DNA of 64,000 bases from Pseudo-nitzschia pungens. Taxonomy: Eukaryota; Bacillariophyta; Bacillariophyceae; Bacillariales; Bacillariaceae. A model generated the notes under the pieces. It was given only the letters and a program-made list of their open reading frames with translations. It was not told the origin of the DNA and made no database searches. The translations under genes and the position numbers were made by a program. The DNA lies in NCBI GenBank assembly GCA_037355855.1, contig CM074759.1, forward strand, positions 1,116,001-1,180,000, given 5' to 3'. Shown here piece by piece: positions 1 to 10,956 of this stretch (position 1 is the stretch's first letter; each line of letters starts with the position of its first letter).

Positions 1-171
1 CCGAACATGTGCGAGGAAGAAGCCCTGAACCGAATCAGTGATTTTCCAATCTTGTGCCCTTGCTGCAGGCAGAAATTCTGTATCCATGCGACGTGCTCCT
101 CACCCGCCGAGCGGGACGAAGAGATCGGTGGTGCCGCGGTGGACACGGACGCGAACACGACCGCAAACTAG
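1..171 (+). CDS. C-terminal end of a Cys-rich protein (partial, runs in from left edge)
   Basis: Frame 1 is open from the first base of the window and ends at a TAG at 169-171, giving 56 residues. The visible tail contains a dense cysteine cluster (CPCCRQKFCIHATC, about residues 19-32) that could bind a metal, followed by an acidic and Thr/Ala-rich end. A splice acceptor could also lie inside it (CTGCAG at 63-68), in which case only the last part is an exon of this gene. The product is not recognised. The only support is an open frame to the edge plus a protein-like Cys-rich composition, so the sequence left of the window is needed to identify it. Confidence 0.35.
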   Translation, partial: PNMCEEEALNRISDFPILCPCCRQKFCIHATCSSPAERDEEIGGAAVDTDANTTAN

Positions 172-1195
172 ATCCGAGGAAGAACAGCGCACGAGATATT
201 CTGCTACGAAACCAATAGCTCTGGGACGAACTTCCAGTGCGGATTTCATCGCGGTGCAAATCGGTGCTTTCGACGGACACCGATCGCTTGCGGGTCTCGC
301 GAAGTGCACACAAGCATTGCAATTTTCGTTACAAGAATACATATCCTTCGTGGTAATGGTGGCGAATTCCCCCTGGTCTCAATGTCATCCTGGATGCTCC
401 CAGTGGCACGTTTGTGGCACATTGGAGACGATTAGACCTACCATTTTTGACTTTCACCCATTTTTGTCCTACTTTCACCTACCGTACACGTATCTGGTTC
501 AGTAAAGTATAATAATACATACATACTAGTAAACATTAGTCACATGTGATGAAGACTGGTACATATTTCTGCATCACTCATTGCATGCATGAACGAGAAG
601 TCGCATAATACACTTGGAATATACCGAATCCATAATGATACGTAGACGTATCTAATGTTAGAATAGGTTGAAAAAGGTAGGTAAATTTGTTGGTTTAAGT
701 GTTCACTCTTATTGTTATCGTTCAAGGAAAATATAATTACTTTCTTTTCTAACAATATTCTGCTCTCGTTTGGTTATTCACTCCACCTTGTTTCTATACA
801 TCTGCTAGTAATGACAACTCTTTCTCACGCATTCTCGTGTAAACATGTATTTCAATCTTGTGATTTCTCTTGATTTGACAACTTGTTGTCATGTCATGTC
901 CTTGTGTTTACTTCTGGTTGGTTTGTGATTGATTATTATTGATTGAATTGTCAAATAATAGTGATTGTTGTGTATTTTCAGTGTTTTCATGTATTCGTAT
1001 AAATAAATAATTCTTCCGTATAAATTTCCGACTCACTTGACTCGGTTAATTGTTTTCACTTCATGCGACATCTAATCCATTACGTAGTAACTACTTTGAT
1101 TTACCAAAGCAACAAAAATGACCTTTCTTTTTCCCCCTGGAACGGGGCTATTGGACGTTCTAATGGGATCGACCCAGTAAAGATCGGTTTCTTTT
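172..1195. other. Intergenic, AT-rich
   Basis: No convincing gene is seen. A 155-codon open frame at 38-505 starts only at GTG, overlaps the Cys-rich tail in another frame and shows no recognisable domain. From 500 to 1070 the DNA is AT-rich and without long frames. It separates the 3' ends of two convergent genes. Confidence 0.6.
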
Positions 1196-3679
1196 CTACC
1201 CTCTGAGAAGCCCTTCGAATACTGAATGATCGACCATGGTACCAGTAGCCCCCACATGCCCGACGAGCAACGCAGCATTCCTGGCATTATCGTTCAGGTA
1301 CTCATCGATATTACCATGGGCATTCCTTTCGGGGTCGAAACCGTCTTCTTCATTTTCTTCCTTGGAAACAGCAGAAACCTGCGATGAAGAGCCTTCGCCG
1401 CAGCCGCCGATTCTCATTCCCAATCTTTTCTGTAGATTGAAGCAAAACTTTCGCAAGTCCGATCTCGAATCCTCGAAGGCTTCGATTTGCTGCCAGGACT
1501 CGCGATGTTGCAACCTCAACAAAAACTCGACGTAACTCGAATGCCGCCCCGCCATTTCATTCATTCGGAACGAAATTGGTTTGATCCACTCGCGAGGTTT
1601 GGATGTGATGTATTCGTAAAGAAAACTTTTGAATGATTCGATGGTGCTTTGGTCGGTTTTGTCAATGTCGATGTTGATGGAAAAGTTGAGTTGCGCCCGA
1701 TGCGATCTTGCCCCGTTGATGATTCTGTACCCACTGAGTGATGAATTCGGTAATGTGCCATACTCTTGTGACCTGTCAAATACTAGAGTTGTATGGTACA
1801 AAGACACATCCTGCACAACCCATTTGGGCCTCCCATTTCCTGATATAACTTCAATTGGCGAGGTTATTGCGATGCGATCGCCAATATCGTAAGGTGTTAG
1901 GTCAAGGATGGAAGAACCGATAGTGAGATAAGTTTCGCAAAGAACGAGAAACGAATCCAATTTTTTTGAAAAGTATGCGTATTTCATGACTCACGTCGTT
2001 GTGCTATTACAAGAAGCACGCCTTGTATAAAATTTCCAGCTGCACCGCCAAGACAAAAAGCGAATGTAACCGAAATGCAAACCAACAGTGTGAAGAATTC
2101 GAGATATTTCACGCGAATGGCCATGAGATAAACACAAGTCAAGATTGCATAAAGATCACATTCTGGATGCTTTCCGCTGCCGAATTTATATGAGCCTCGT
2201 TTGCAATGCTGGCACGAAGTTTTCGCAACTCCTTGTAGATAATATCAATCGATTTGCAAAAGTTCAGCATACTTATGCTACCATCCCTTTCGGGACGGAA
2301 AAGAGAAACGAGGTCCTTCAATAGCTGTTGGTCTAAATTGTTTTCTTCATCCATTGCAACAAAGGCTAAAACCCGAAAGTTGAGTACTCGTGAGTCTGTG
2401 ATGTCTAAGAGGTCTGAGTACAGCTCTTGAGAGTGTTCGAGAACATCCTGCCTATTGATAGCTCGACCGAAGGTGGGAGAAAATGGATAGTTGGAGTTCA
2501 ACATTAAAACAGAATGACGAAACTGGACAATCGCACTAAGCTTGGCTGATTCTTGTTCGCTGTTCCTTGTGCTCGTGTCAAATTCTTCCCACCCTCCCAA
2601 CAACTCGTCGACATGAAGGCCACTATCTTGAGATGCGTTTGCGGTGTTTCTTCTTAGTGTCGGCGAAACCCGGAGGGCTCTTTGAAGAGCTTGAGAAGAA
2701 TATTTCCTATCGTCGTAGGGTAACTGCGACACCTGAGCGATGATCTTGCTTTGTTTGAGGGCATTGGAAAGACGACTTGCGTAGCGGGAGAAAGACGCCT
2801 CTACATTTCTCAATCCCGTGACAAGTCGTTTTGTGGTGATGGCGAATCCCAAAACTATTAACATGATCGAATGTCCTTGAAATCCTGCACCTTTCGCAAA
2901 TCCCTTGTTAGGATTCAATGTTTCATCGAAGAGACTAACTCGCTTTCCAGTGAAAGGGTGGAAGTTGATGAAAATAAGATTCAACAAACCCCAGAAAATG
3001 AAAGTAAAGGGAATTCCTTTACCTCGCAGAACAAAAAGTCGACCGATCACTCCGAAACACTTCACATCAAAATCTCGAAAGATTTTTACCAGCAGGGACT
3101 GAAGGCCCAGAGCCAGTCCAAAGGTCAAAGTTTGAACGCACAAAGTCATAAACTTCATGATATCATGTAATAGGAAATGAGCACTTTGTGAGCTTGATTA
3201 GACGGGTGGAGTATGAATGCTTCGCCATTTAATCTATCCCTCTCAGAAGTATCACTCACCATCCTGGAAAATGTGGGAACTTCGCATTTGTACGATATTC
3301 GAGATGCCGAAGGGGCTTCTACATTTGTTCCATTGACATTGACCGGTGTTTCTGAATCAGATCCATGCATGTCGGACTCCAAGAAATCTACGTGTACTCG
3401 CGAAAGAGCATCTGTAATGCTGTCGCCTACATTTCCACCGTTGTAACACGGTGGAATATAATCTCCGTTCTCGTCCCTAAAACAGTAAAAGAGAATTAGT
3501 GATGCAATCATGGCCGGGAGAATGATGAAACAAAAACCAATCTTGACCCTCCTGAAGGTCGCCTTGTAGCTTGTCAAACCAGGAATACCTCCTTCAAGAT
3601 CGATTAGGCCTCGATTTGAAGAATCCTTCTTGCTTCCATCTATCTTTACAGTAGAAGCAATACTAAATCTGGCGTCCAT
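1196..3679 (-). CDS. MscS-family mechanosensitive ion channel with EF-hand-like loop (frame break; GT-AC intron)
   Basis: The exons read 3679-3260, 3152-1995 and 1893-1196. Exon 1 has a cytosolic N-terminus, one TM helix and an extracellular Ser/Asp-rich loop. Its donor is ATG|GTGAGT and the acceptor at 3153 gives a 107-nt intron in frame. Exon 2 has three hydrophobic helices, a cytosolic region, an EF-hand-like loop (RDGSISMLNF) and then the pore helices ending in a Gly/Ala-rich TM3 (CLGGAAGNFIQGVLLVIAQR). Exon 3 opens with the MscS signature PYDIGDRI, then a beta domain with VVQDVSLYHTT and GTLPNS. Such channels of plants (MSL) and fungi (Msy) release ions on membrane stretch and protect against hypo-osmotic shock. 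Two oddities: one base is missing near 2155-2158, and the second intron (1994-1894, 101 nt) begins GTGAGT but can only end in AC. The full protein would be about 758 residues. The family call is firm; the state of the gene is uncertain. Confidence 0.8.
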
Positions 3680-5306
3680 GGCGAATCTATCTTCCGCTGT
3701 GAGAATTCGTCGTTCATGTCCGTGTTACTAAAAAATTATACTAGTACTAGCATTGTATGATCATTTTTCATGGCAGCCCAATTGCTGCTAGTACTACTAG
3801 TACTACTAGTATTGTTTCCATCCTTTGAGGCATCCTGCTGGAGTATCCTGTTTTGATCAAAGTAAAGTACTTAATCAAAGTAGTACCTTTTCATCACAGT
3901 GCCCAATGAAATTGTTTGATGCAATTTTAGTAGTATTGGTGGTTTGGTCCTAGTATTGCTGTGTGCTGGGAGTCAGTCGGTGTTGATAAGAGGATTTTAA
4001 CACGTCTTGTGAGAAGTTAAATCACAATTATAATTAGTCAGCAGGCTTTGGCTGCTGTGTAGCGGCAATTGTAGTAGTAATGTAAGAAGAGCTGAACCAG
4101 GTCCCATCTTTTCAGGTCAGAATTCCTCAAGTTTCCAAAATTGCAGACATGGGTTTGTAATCCAGTCATATGTATTAAAAAATGGCATTGATTGATTACT
4201 AAAATTGATTAGGTTACTTCTACTAGCAGTAGGACTACTAGCTCCACTAGCTCCTCAATACTGCACCCATGATGAACACCAGAGGTGTAATGTATGGTGT
4301 TCACGAATGAACGCAAAGCAGGGCTCATCCATAGAATCATGGAAGATGAACTATGTACAAACTTAGTGGCAATAGGACTTTAATAAACCAAACTAAAAAT
4401 ACCTCTGACTTTCTGCACCTTGCAAGTTAGAAATGCTGTTCCAAAGTTATTTAGTAGTATGAACAGCAGGAATACTGAAGCAATAGAAGCATCAAGAAGT
4501 ACTAGTAGCAGCAGACTGACAGGCCCCCCAAACCTTTTTGAACTCTTCACCTAGACTCAAAACATAGTAGTTTAGGAATTTATATTATTATTTGTTTCTT
4601 GACCTGTGCTTCTTGTTGTTCCCTCATTGTATATTGTTTGACGCTCCTCTTGAGCAAAATTTGAAATCAATAGAATACTATTGTCACCAAAGTAGAGCTA
4701 AACACCAATTTTGGCGGAATTGCTCCAAAGAGTTGGAATAGGCTTGCTGACTGCACCGACAGACAATTCCTCAATAGGTGTGTCTCTGATGCTCTCCAAT
4801 CCGAATGCAAGAAAAGTCCCAGCCAATCACAATCCGGATTCTTCGTTTCTTCTCCTTCTTGTTGGGCGTAAGAATGACGACGAGAACGCTTTCGATTATT
4901 ATTATTTCGATGATTGGTTTCGTATTACTTCGACTTACTCCCACGGTAAACCTTACGTAAGGTTGCCGGTAGTTGGCTTGCTTCGTGCTTCGCATTATTT
5001 CTTGTTGGTCCACCCATCGTGAGTTAGCGACCTACGAAAATTTTCGCCACTCATTCTTCCTTTCTCGTCGTCTGAATTTCTTCCGGAACTTCCTTTTCCC
5101 TCCACTCTTTTTTCTTCCTCCCGTCATCCATCACACATCAAAAAGTACGAAGTATTTTTATGATTCGATTCGGTAATCTTTGCGAGTCCAAAACAACAGC
5201 TGCCCACTGCAAGACTGTTATTTAGTGTTCTACTTCGTATCATTTTTCGAGACTCTTGTCACAATACCAGAAAGAAGATATTCAAAAGAACACAGCAGCA
5301 GCAACC
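3680..5306. other. Intergenic between divergent MscS and siroheme-methyltransferase genes
   Basis: This stretch must hold both 5' regions. It is AT-rich and has scattered (TAG/CTA)n runs such as TACTAGTACTACTAG near 3795-3812 and 4245-4260. An open frame at 4711-5022 begins with TTG and looks spurious. From 5040 to 5300 the DNA is pyrimidine-rich (TTCTTCC, CTTTTTTCTTCC), as expected of a 5' leader. No other gene is seen. Confidence 0.6.
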
Positions 5307-6518
5307 ATGACCAAGTCGCACTGCCAATGGCTTCTCGCCCTAGTTCTCTGCTGTCTCTGCATCGAATCGTCGGTGTGCTTTGTGACATCGAGGAGTAAAT
5401 TGCCATCATCCCGGATGCCCGTCGACAAGATCTTCCTTTTCGTCGAGAATGGGGTCAATGATCATGGTGGCGGAATGGCGAATGGATTGGAAAACTACTC
5501 CAAGGAGGTTATCGAATCGAGCAAGAAGAATGAATGGGGCATTCCCTCGAGCGACACCCTCGATCCGTTCTGTGCAATTCCGCAAGAGCGACTCGAAAAC
5601 GGAGGACGAGTAACGCTGGTGGGATCGGGCCCGGGAGATCCCGACCTGCTCACCATGAAGGCCTACAAACTCCTCCAGGACCCCGATGCCATTGTGATTG
5701 CGGACCGGCTGGTGAGCCAAGAAATCCTAGACCTGGTCCGAGGGGAAATCAAGGTGGCGAGAAAGCTGCCGGGTTGCGCCGAAAACGCACAGGCCGAGAT
5801 TTATTGGTGGACCTACCAGGGTTTGGCGGCCGGGAAACATGTCATTCGACTCAAGATTGGGGATCCTTTTGTGTTTGGAAGGGGTGGAGAAGAAGTCCTT
5901 CAGTTTCGAAAGTTTGGAGTCGAGTCCAAGGTCGTTCCGGTACGTGGTCCGCGTCGTTTTTGTCTTCGTCGTCGTGGATTTTTTTTTGGGTCGAAAAAAT
6001 TTCCTCTTGCGGTTGCGTAGAACACTGTCTCACTCCGCTGACCAAAATTTCTTGCGAAACACAATCATAAATCGACGATATAGGGTGTTTCGGCCGCATT
6101 TTCTGCTCCGTTGCTTGCCAACATTCCGGTGACGCACAGAGGATTTTCGAATCAAGTCGTCATGTGCACGGGCTATGGAAGGGAAGGATCTTCGCCCGAT
6201 TTGATCCAATACCACGAGGAGCAAACGATAGTCTTTTTGATGGCGGTTGGAAGGTTGCGCGTCTTGTGCGAGCGTCTCATCACATTGGCTGGATACCCAG
6301 AGGACACACCGGTGGGCATCATCGAACGAGCGGGGTGCCCGAACCAGCGAACGGTCATTGGCGACATGCAAACAATAGCGGACATTGCCGAGAAGCACAA
6401 CATCCAGGCACCCAGTACCATTGTTGTCGGCAAGGTCGTCAATGTATTGCTTGAAAAGGACGAGAGTGGAATGGTGACCCAAGGACTGCTTCAAAATGCC
6501 ACGGCGATATCGGCCTGA
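5307..6518 (+). CDS. UPM1: Uroporphyrinogen-III C-methyltransferase (SUMT), plastid-targeted
   Basis: The enzyme transfers two methyl groups from S-adenosylmethionine to uroporphyrinogen III, giving precorrin-2 for siroheme, the cofactor of plastid nitrite and sulfite reductases. Exons 5307-5939 and 6084-6518 are joined by a 144-nt GTACGT...TAG intron in phase 0, restoring VVPGVSAAF; the protein is 355 residues. The ATG at 5307 is chosen because it starts a signal peptide (LLALVLCCLCIESSVCF) with Phe at the likely cleavage point, the diatom plastid signature. Family motifs in order are VGSGPGDPDLLT, IADRLVS, RLKIGDPFVFGRGGEE, VVPGVSAAF, PVTHRG, TIVFLMAVGRL and GCPNQRTVIGDM. There is no fused uroporphyrinogen synthase or CysG-type dehydrogenase domain, so precorrin-2 oxidation and iron insertion must come from elsewhere. 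Confidence 0.93.
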
Positions 6519-7202
6519 GCGAGCGGTATAGTACGTACTGTGGAAACCGCCACCAACAAACAACCGCTAGCCAACAACCATTGCACATTTCCGAGAACAA
6601 GGGTCGTTTGATTTTTTGCATCTATTCAACAAATTTTATTCAACAATCGAAACCATACATACAGTACTAATAAGGGTTCCTTGAGTTTTTCGAATTCAGC
6701 AATTTTGACTCGAGTCGGTACTTCTTTGCACTCCATCTGCCGTTGGAAACGAGGGCATTCGGTTCAGATGCAACATTGGCATTGCCACCGACTGACTTAC
6801 CGCGAAGCTCACTCTATTTTCATCACGATAGTTACAGAAAGTTTTGCTACCTGATGAGCAGTTTCAGATGCGTCCTCTTCATTGACTACCTTACACATCC
6901 AACGCCTGGAACTGTGAGAAAAGATACCTCATTTATTTATTTTTATGATTTTCTAATTCTTAATAATATGATTTACTACTTTTTGAACTCAAAGTGGTAC
7001 TGCAATTCCCCCTCATCACACCGGGCTTGTTGGAAGTTCCTGCGTTTGACAGTATTCGTATTCATCTAATTTTGTGGATCCAATGATTTTCGGCTGCAAA
7101 GGCGATAATCTGTTGAGATGAGAACAATTGTTCAGCTTCTGTGATCATTTCGCTTCCGTGTTTGCTTTTCTTTCACCAGCTGGGTGGGTGAACCTGTCCG
7201 AC
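6519..7202. other. Intergenic between convergent genes
   Basis: This holds the 3' ends of the siroheme methyltransferase (+) and the 2Fe-2S protein gene (-). The DNA is AT-rich. The open frame at 6743-7069 starts with TTG and has no features. Nothing else is seen. Confidence 0.65.
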
Positions 7203-7541
7203 TTATCGGACTTCGAGTCCCTTTTCTTGCAAGGACTTCAATCTGGGCTCCGGAGGCACCTTTCCTACGCAGGCTTTGATTCTCTGCCCTCCGACGCTGA
7301 GGGTGCAGCTGTTGCAGTCTCCCTTTCGACAGCTGTATCGAGGCTTGATACCAAGGCCGGCAGCGGCACTCTTCATCGGAGATCCGGGCTTGAAATCCTT
7401 CTTCTTCCCTTTGTGGGTCAACACCGTCATTTGCAAGGCCGATGTTCGTTGGCACGTGCTCAGCGATGTTGCCGATTGGAAAGCGTACACATTAGCTGTG
7501 ACGGAAAGGAGAGCGAAGATCAAGGAAAGAAAGGACTTCAT
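7203..7541 (-). CDS. Small plastid-targeted 2Fe-2S ferredoxin-like protein
   Basis: A single exon encodes 112 residues. It starts with a signal peptide (residues 1-20, LSLIFALLSVTANVYA) followed by FQSATS, the ASAF-type junction for plastid import in diatoms. The mature part carries a ferredoxin-like cluster motif, YSCRKGDCNSC followed by a fourth Cys in IKACVGKVP, matching the C-x4-C-x2-C...C pattern of plant-type 2Fe-2S folds. The spacing to the last Cys (11 residues) is much shorter than in photosynthetic ferredoxins (about 29), so this is not PetF but one of the short 2Fe-2S domain proteins of plastids and cyanobacteria. An electron-transfer or assembly role is inferred only from the motif. 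Its neighbours also encode plastid proteins but face different directions. Confidence 0.75.
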   Translation of the reverse strand: MKSFLSLIFALLSVTANVYAFQSATSLSTCQRTSALQMTVLTHKGKKKDFKPGSPMKSAAAGLGIKPRYSCRKGDCNSCTLSVGGQRIKACVGKVPPEPRLKSLQEKGLEVR

Positions 7542-8302
7542 TGTAATGTTTCGTACTAGTTCGACCTAAATTGGGCACAAAGTAAGAACGAGTAATTAGA
7601 GGTGATGCACCGGAATGTGTTTTCTTGAAAGTGCGAGTTTGATGCTTTCTCGTTACGATTGATGATGGTTTTCGTAGAAAATCAGGAATCAGGAATGCTG
7701 ACGAGGGTGTGTGACGACATCCGATCAGTAACTTTTTATTGTTCCGGTTTCATATTTGTACGTTAGACTTCTTACTTCGTATCCTACCTTCGTGCGACAT
7801 AGCGCCATGTATTAGAAACAAAAGGGGGTTCGGACAATTTCTCTTTGTGGCTCCTATTTTATTTCTTGGTCCCGGATCGAACTTTTTGGTCGAAATGGTC
7901 GAAAATACTTCGAAATAGAATTTTTTGGTCCAATGGGTCTATCGCATAGAAAACTAGTCGAGAGAGTCAAATTTTCCATAGATTTCAACAAAGACTCCGG
8001 ACAAACGTCATTCGTTCAAACACGTAGGGATTAACGGAGGGTATGCGTAGTGTTTTGTCGTGTGCACGCGTCTTGCGCGCAACCTCGCTGCGTACTTGTA
8101 CTAGTACGTCCCAACTTGAACTGCTGACGATCTTCCGTGAATTATTTTCAGACGTTTGTGTTCTCGAGAGTGATGTCGTTCGCACGTTTTAGCGGGCCGG
8201 TTTTCGTCGCTTTTAGCGTTCTCAACCAAGCAAATACGTTTGTCCCATCTGTTACCACAAAATTAGATCTGTTACGTCTTGTTAGTGAATTAGTACTGTA
8301 CA
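7542..8302. other. Divergent intergenic region (2Fe-2S protein / atpC)
   Basis: It should contain both promoters. A block at 7855-7945 holds GGTCGAAATGGTCGAAAAT, similar to the inner right end of the 7.8-kb repeat element (23353-23382), so it may be a fragment of the same repeat family. CTTCGTATCCTACC at 7775-7788 is the reverse complement of the dispersed GATACGAAG motif. No gene is seen. Confidence 0.5.
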
Positions 8303-9786
8303 ATGAGATTCTTTTGTCTTGCGGCTCTTTTGGCAACTGCCTCTGCTTTCACTACCCAAGGAGGTGCCTTCACCACCAGCACCCCTGCTGTTGGCGGAGC
8401 ATTCCAAGATGTTGTCGCTGCCCCTAGCTCTCACGCCAACCGACGAGCAACCATTGTTATGGACGGAAAGGCCAATGGTACGTTTTGACGATCGCGCGTA
8501 CGTCACAGGCGGAATTCGAGAAATCCGCTTCGGATCGAAAGATTACTATGAAGAATACGAGTCTTAGAAAGGAGTTACACTGTAGATGGTTTAAAACGAA
8601 TCGGAAAGACTTCAGCGATCACACTTCCGGAGCGAAAAGAAACTTTCATATATGATTGAGTGACACGTACTGCAGCATGGTCTGGACGACAGAAAAAACA
8701 CCAATTAGCAACGTTCAATCCATCGCGTTCACGCGATGAAAGGCAACGTAAACATCCCTATCGATTGGATATGCCGTACTATTTATATACATTGATTGTG
8801 CCTTTCGCCCCTCTTACCCTTTTTCTCACCATCTCTTCATCGTAAACCTGACAGCCATCCGTGATCGCATCGCTTCCGTGAAGAACACGAAGAAGATCAC
8901 CATGGCCATGAAGCTTGTCGCTGCTGCCAAGGTACGACGTGCACAAGACGCAGTTCTTGCCACCCGTCCCTTCTCGGAGACCCTTCAATCCGTCTTCGGA
9001 GGATTGATCGCCCGATTGGGTGGTGAGGCCATCGATCTTCCTCTCTTGACCCAGCGTGAAGTCAAGAAGGTCACTTTGACTGTTGTCACTGGAGATCGTG
9101 GTCTTTGCGGAGGATACAACTCTTTCATGATCAAGAAGGCCGAAGCCCGATACAACGAACTCGTTTCCCAAGGAATCGAGGTCGATATGGTGCTCATTGG
9201 AGTCAAGGGAATCGCATACTTTGAACGTCGCGGATTCCCCATCCGAAAGACTTTCCCTTGCGGACAGAACCCTAATGCCAAGGAAGCCCTTGCCATTTCT
9301 GAGGAATTGTTGAACACTTTCCTTGCCGGTGAAACCGATGCCATTGAATTGCTTTACACAAAGTTCGTTTCCCTTATCGCCTCCACCCCTTCCGTCCGAA
9401 CGTTGGTTCCTTTCTCTGCCTCTGATATCACCCAACAAGGTGATGAGGTTTTCCAATTGACTTCTGAATCCGGAGACTTCTCTGTCGAGCGCACTGAGCT
9501 TGAAGTTGCCGAGCCCCAAGAATTCCCCAACGACATGATCTTCGAACAAGACCCCATCCAAATCGTCAACTCCATCCTTCCTCTATACCTCAATGGACAA
9601 GTCCTCCGAACCCTTCAAGAATCCGTTGCCTCTGAACTCGCCGCCCGTATGCAATCGATGCAAGCCGCCAGTGATAACGCCGGAGAACTCGCCAGTAAAT
9701 TGTCCTTGGAATACAACCGTGCTCGTCAAGCTGCTGTCACCCAAGAAATTCTTGAGATTGTCGCCGGATCACAGGCCCTCGAATAA
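8303..9786 (+). CDS. atpC: Chloroplast ATP synthase gamma subunit, nuclear-encoded
   Basis: This is the rotor shaft of CF1Fo ATP synthase on the thylakoid. Exons 8303-8477 and 8855-9786 flank a 377-nt intron (GTACGT...ACAG); the joined protein is 368 residues. Exon 1 encodes a signal peptide ending ATASAFTT, the canonical diatom ASAF plastid motif, plus a short transit region. Exon 2 starts at IRDRIASVKNTKKITMAMKL, the conserved N-terminal helix, and contains TGDRGLCGGYN and the C-terminal helix with EYNRARQAAVTQEI. The loop where green plants carry the thioredoxin-regulated Cys pair (CDINGKC) is absent: LVPFSASDITQQGDEVFQLT runs straight through, so dithiol regulation of the plant kind is not expected. 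Confidence 0.95.
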
Positions 9787-10956
9787 GCAAAAGAGTTTTG
9801 TTGAAAAAAATTATCTTTCTTCGAAATGGGTTTAACTGATAGAGTGTTGTATATTTGACGGAGATGCACGAAAACACTACTTTCAACTGCAATTTTTAGA
9901 AGTAACTCAATAGGATCTAATTTCTGGGCTATCAACCTAGTATGTATGAACAAGGTAGGAGCATGCAACCTTCGGAAACTACGTAACACTGTGCGTGATG
10001 GAGTTGTGGATTTGATTTCTCTTTTAACTTAATACACATCTGCAGCTGCATGAAACAATGGTAGTGTTCGCAAATGGGTCATAATCAACATCAGGGACAA
10101 CTTTTTTGCCTGATGAAAACAGGATATTATTGCACCTTAAAGGGCAAGAGGAGAGAAACGAAAGCAACACTCTTCTTTTGGATTAAATCACTCTTCGGTT
10201 AAGATTAGAGCGAACAACAATGATCATCATCGAAATAAATCAATTGAGAGTCGATGCCGTTCAATCTAGTAAGAGACAGAATAAACAGAAACACCAGACC
10301 ACAATGGTAGCAAGAACCTGCTTCACTCTCATAGTCTTTTTTTTCATACTACTAGTTACAAAAAGGATATCAATCGGTCAAAATAAAACTGCCGAAGAAG
10401 ATCATTCTTGCTTGTTGCACAGTATTGAATGCCGATTCATACAGATCAGCACGATTTTGTTTGAACAGAAGCTAACTCCATGAATATCATTTGGGATAGA
10501 AAATACAGTAATAGTAGTAGTAGTAAACCTTACTTCGGTAAGACCTACCATATTAAAAGAAACAATGACCGAAGGTGGCATCCTGTCTCTGTTCCCTACA
10601 CGTAACCTTACCACTAACTTACCGGTACGGTATTGTACCGTACTTGCACGAAACGAAATTGACGGGATGAAACGGGAATCAAGACTTTTGACTAAGTTAC
10701 TTCGGTCAATAGCATGGTGTGACGTCATTCTTCTTTGTTTGATGCCGCCTACGATTCGCTTGTTGTATGTTTTCACGACCTTGACAGGAGATTTATGCTA
10801 CGACCTTTTGATGGGAGATTCATGCTTGCTTTCCTTCTTCGTTCGGTTTCGCAACCAAGCAGCTGCAATTACGAGTTCGTACAAGTAACTTACGTATTCA
10901 ACGGGAATTCCGATCAAATCATTCACCGAATCGACCAGAACATACTGCAAGAAACC
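9787..10956. other. Intergenic upstream of ferritin
   Basis: AT-rich DNA with (TAG)n-like runs near 10510-10525 and short TTACC/GGTAA palindromes (ACCGGTACGGTATTGTACCGTACTT spans 10620-10645). Open frames at 10220-10483 and 10565-10888 lack recognisable domains. This stretch must hold the ferritin promoter, but no defined iron-response element can be named. Confidence 0.55.

Noticed and set aside
38..505. 155-codon frame at the left edge, with an FDGH word recalling PP2C phosphatases
   Set aside because: It starts with GTG, lacks all other PP2C motifs, and overlaps a Cys-rich frame that is open to the window edge.
1858..1994. U12-type intron in the MscS gene
   Set aside because: The branch-like CCTTGACCTAAC is suggestive, but the donor GTGAGTCATG does not match the U12 donor (R)TATCCTT, so an ordinary donor with an unusual end is preferred.
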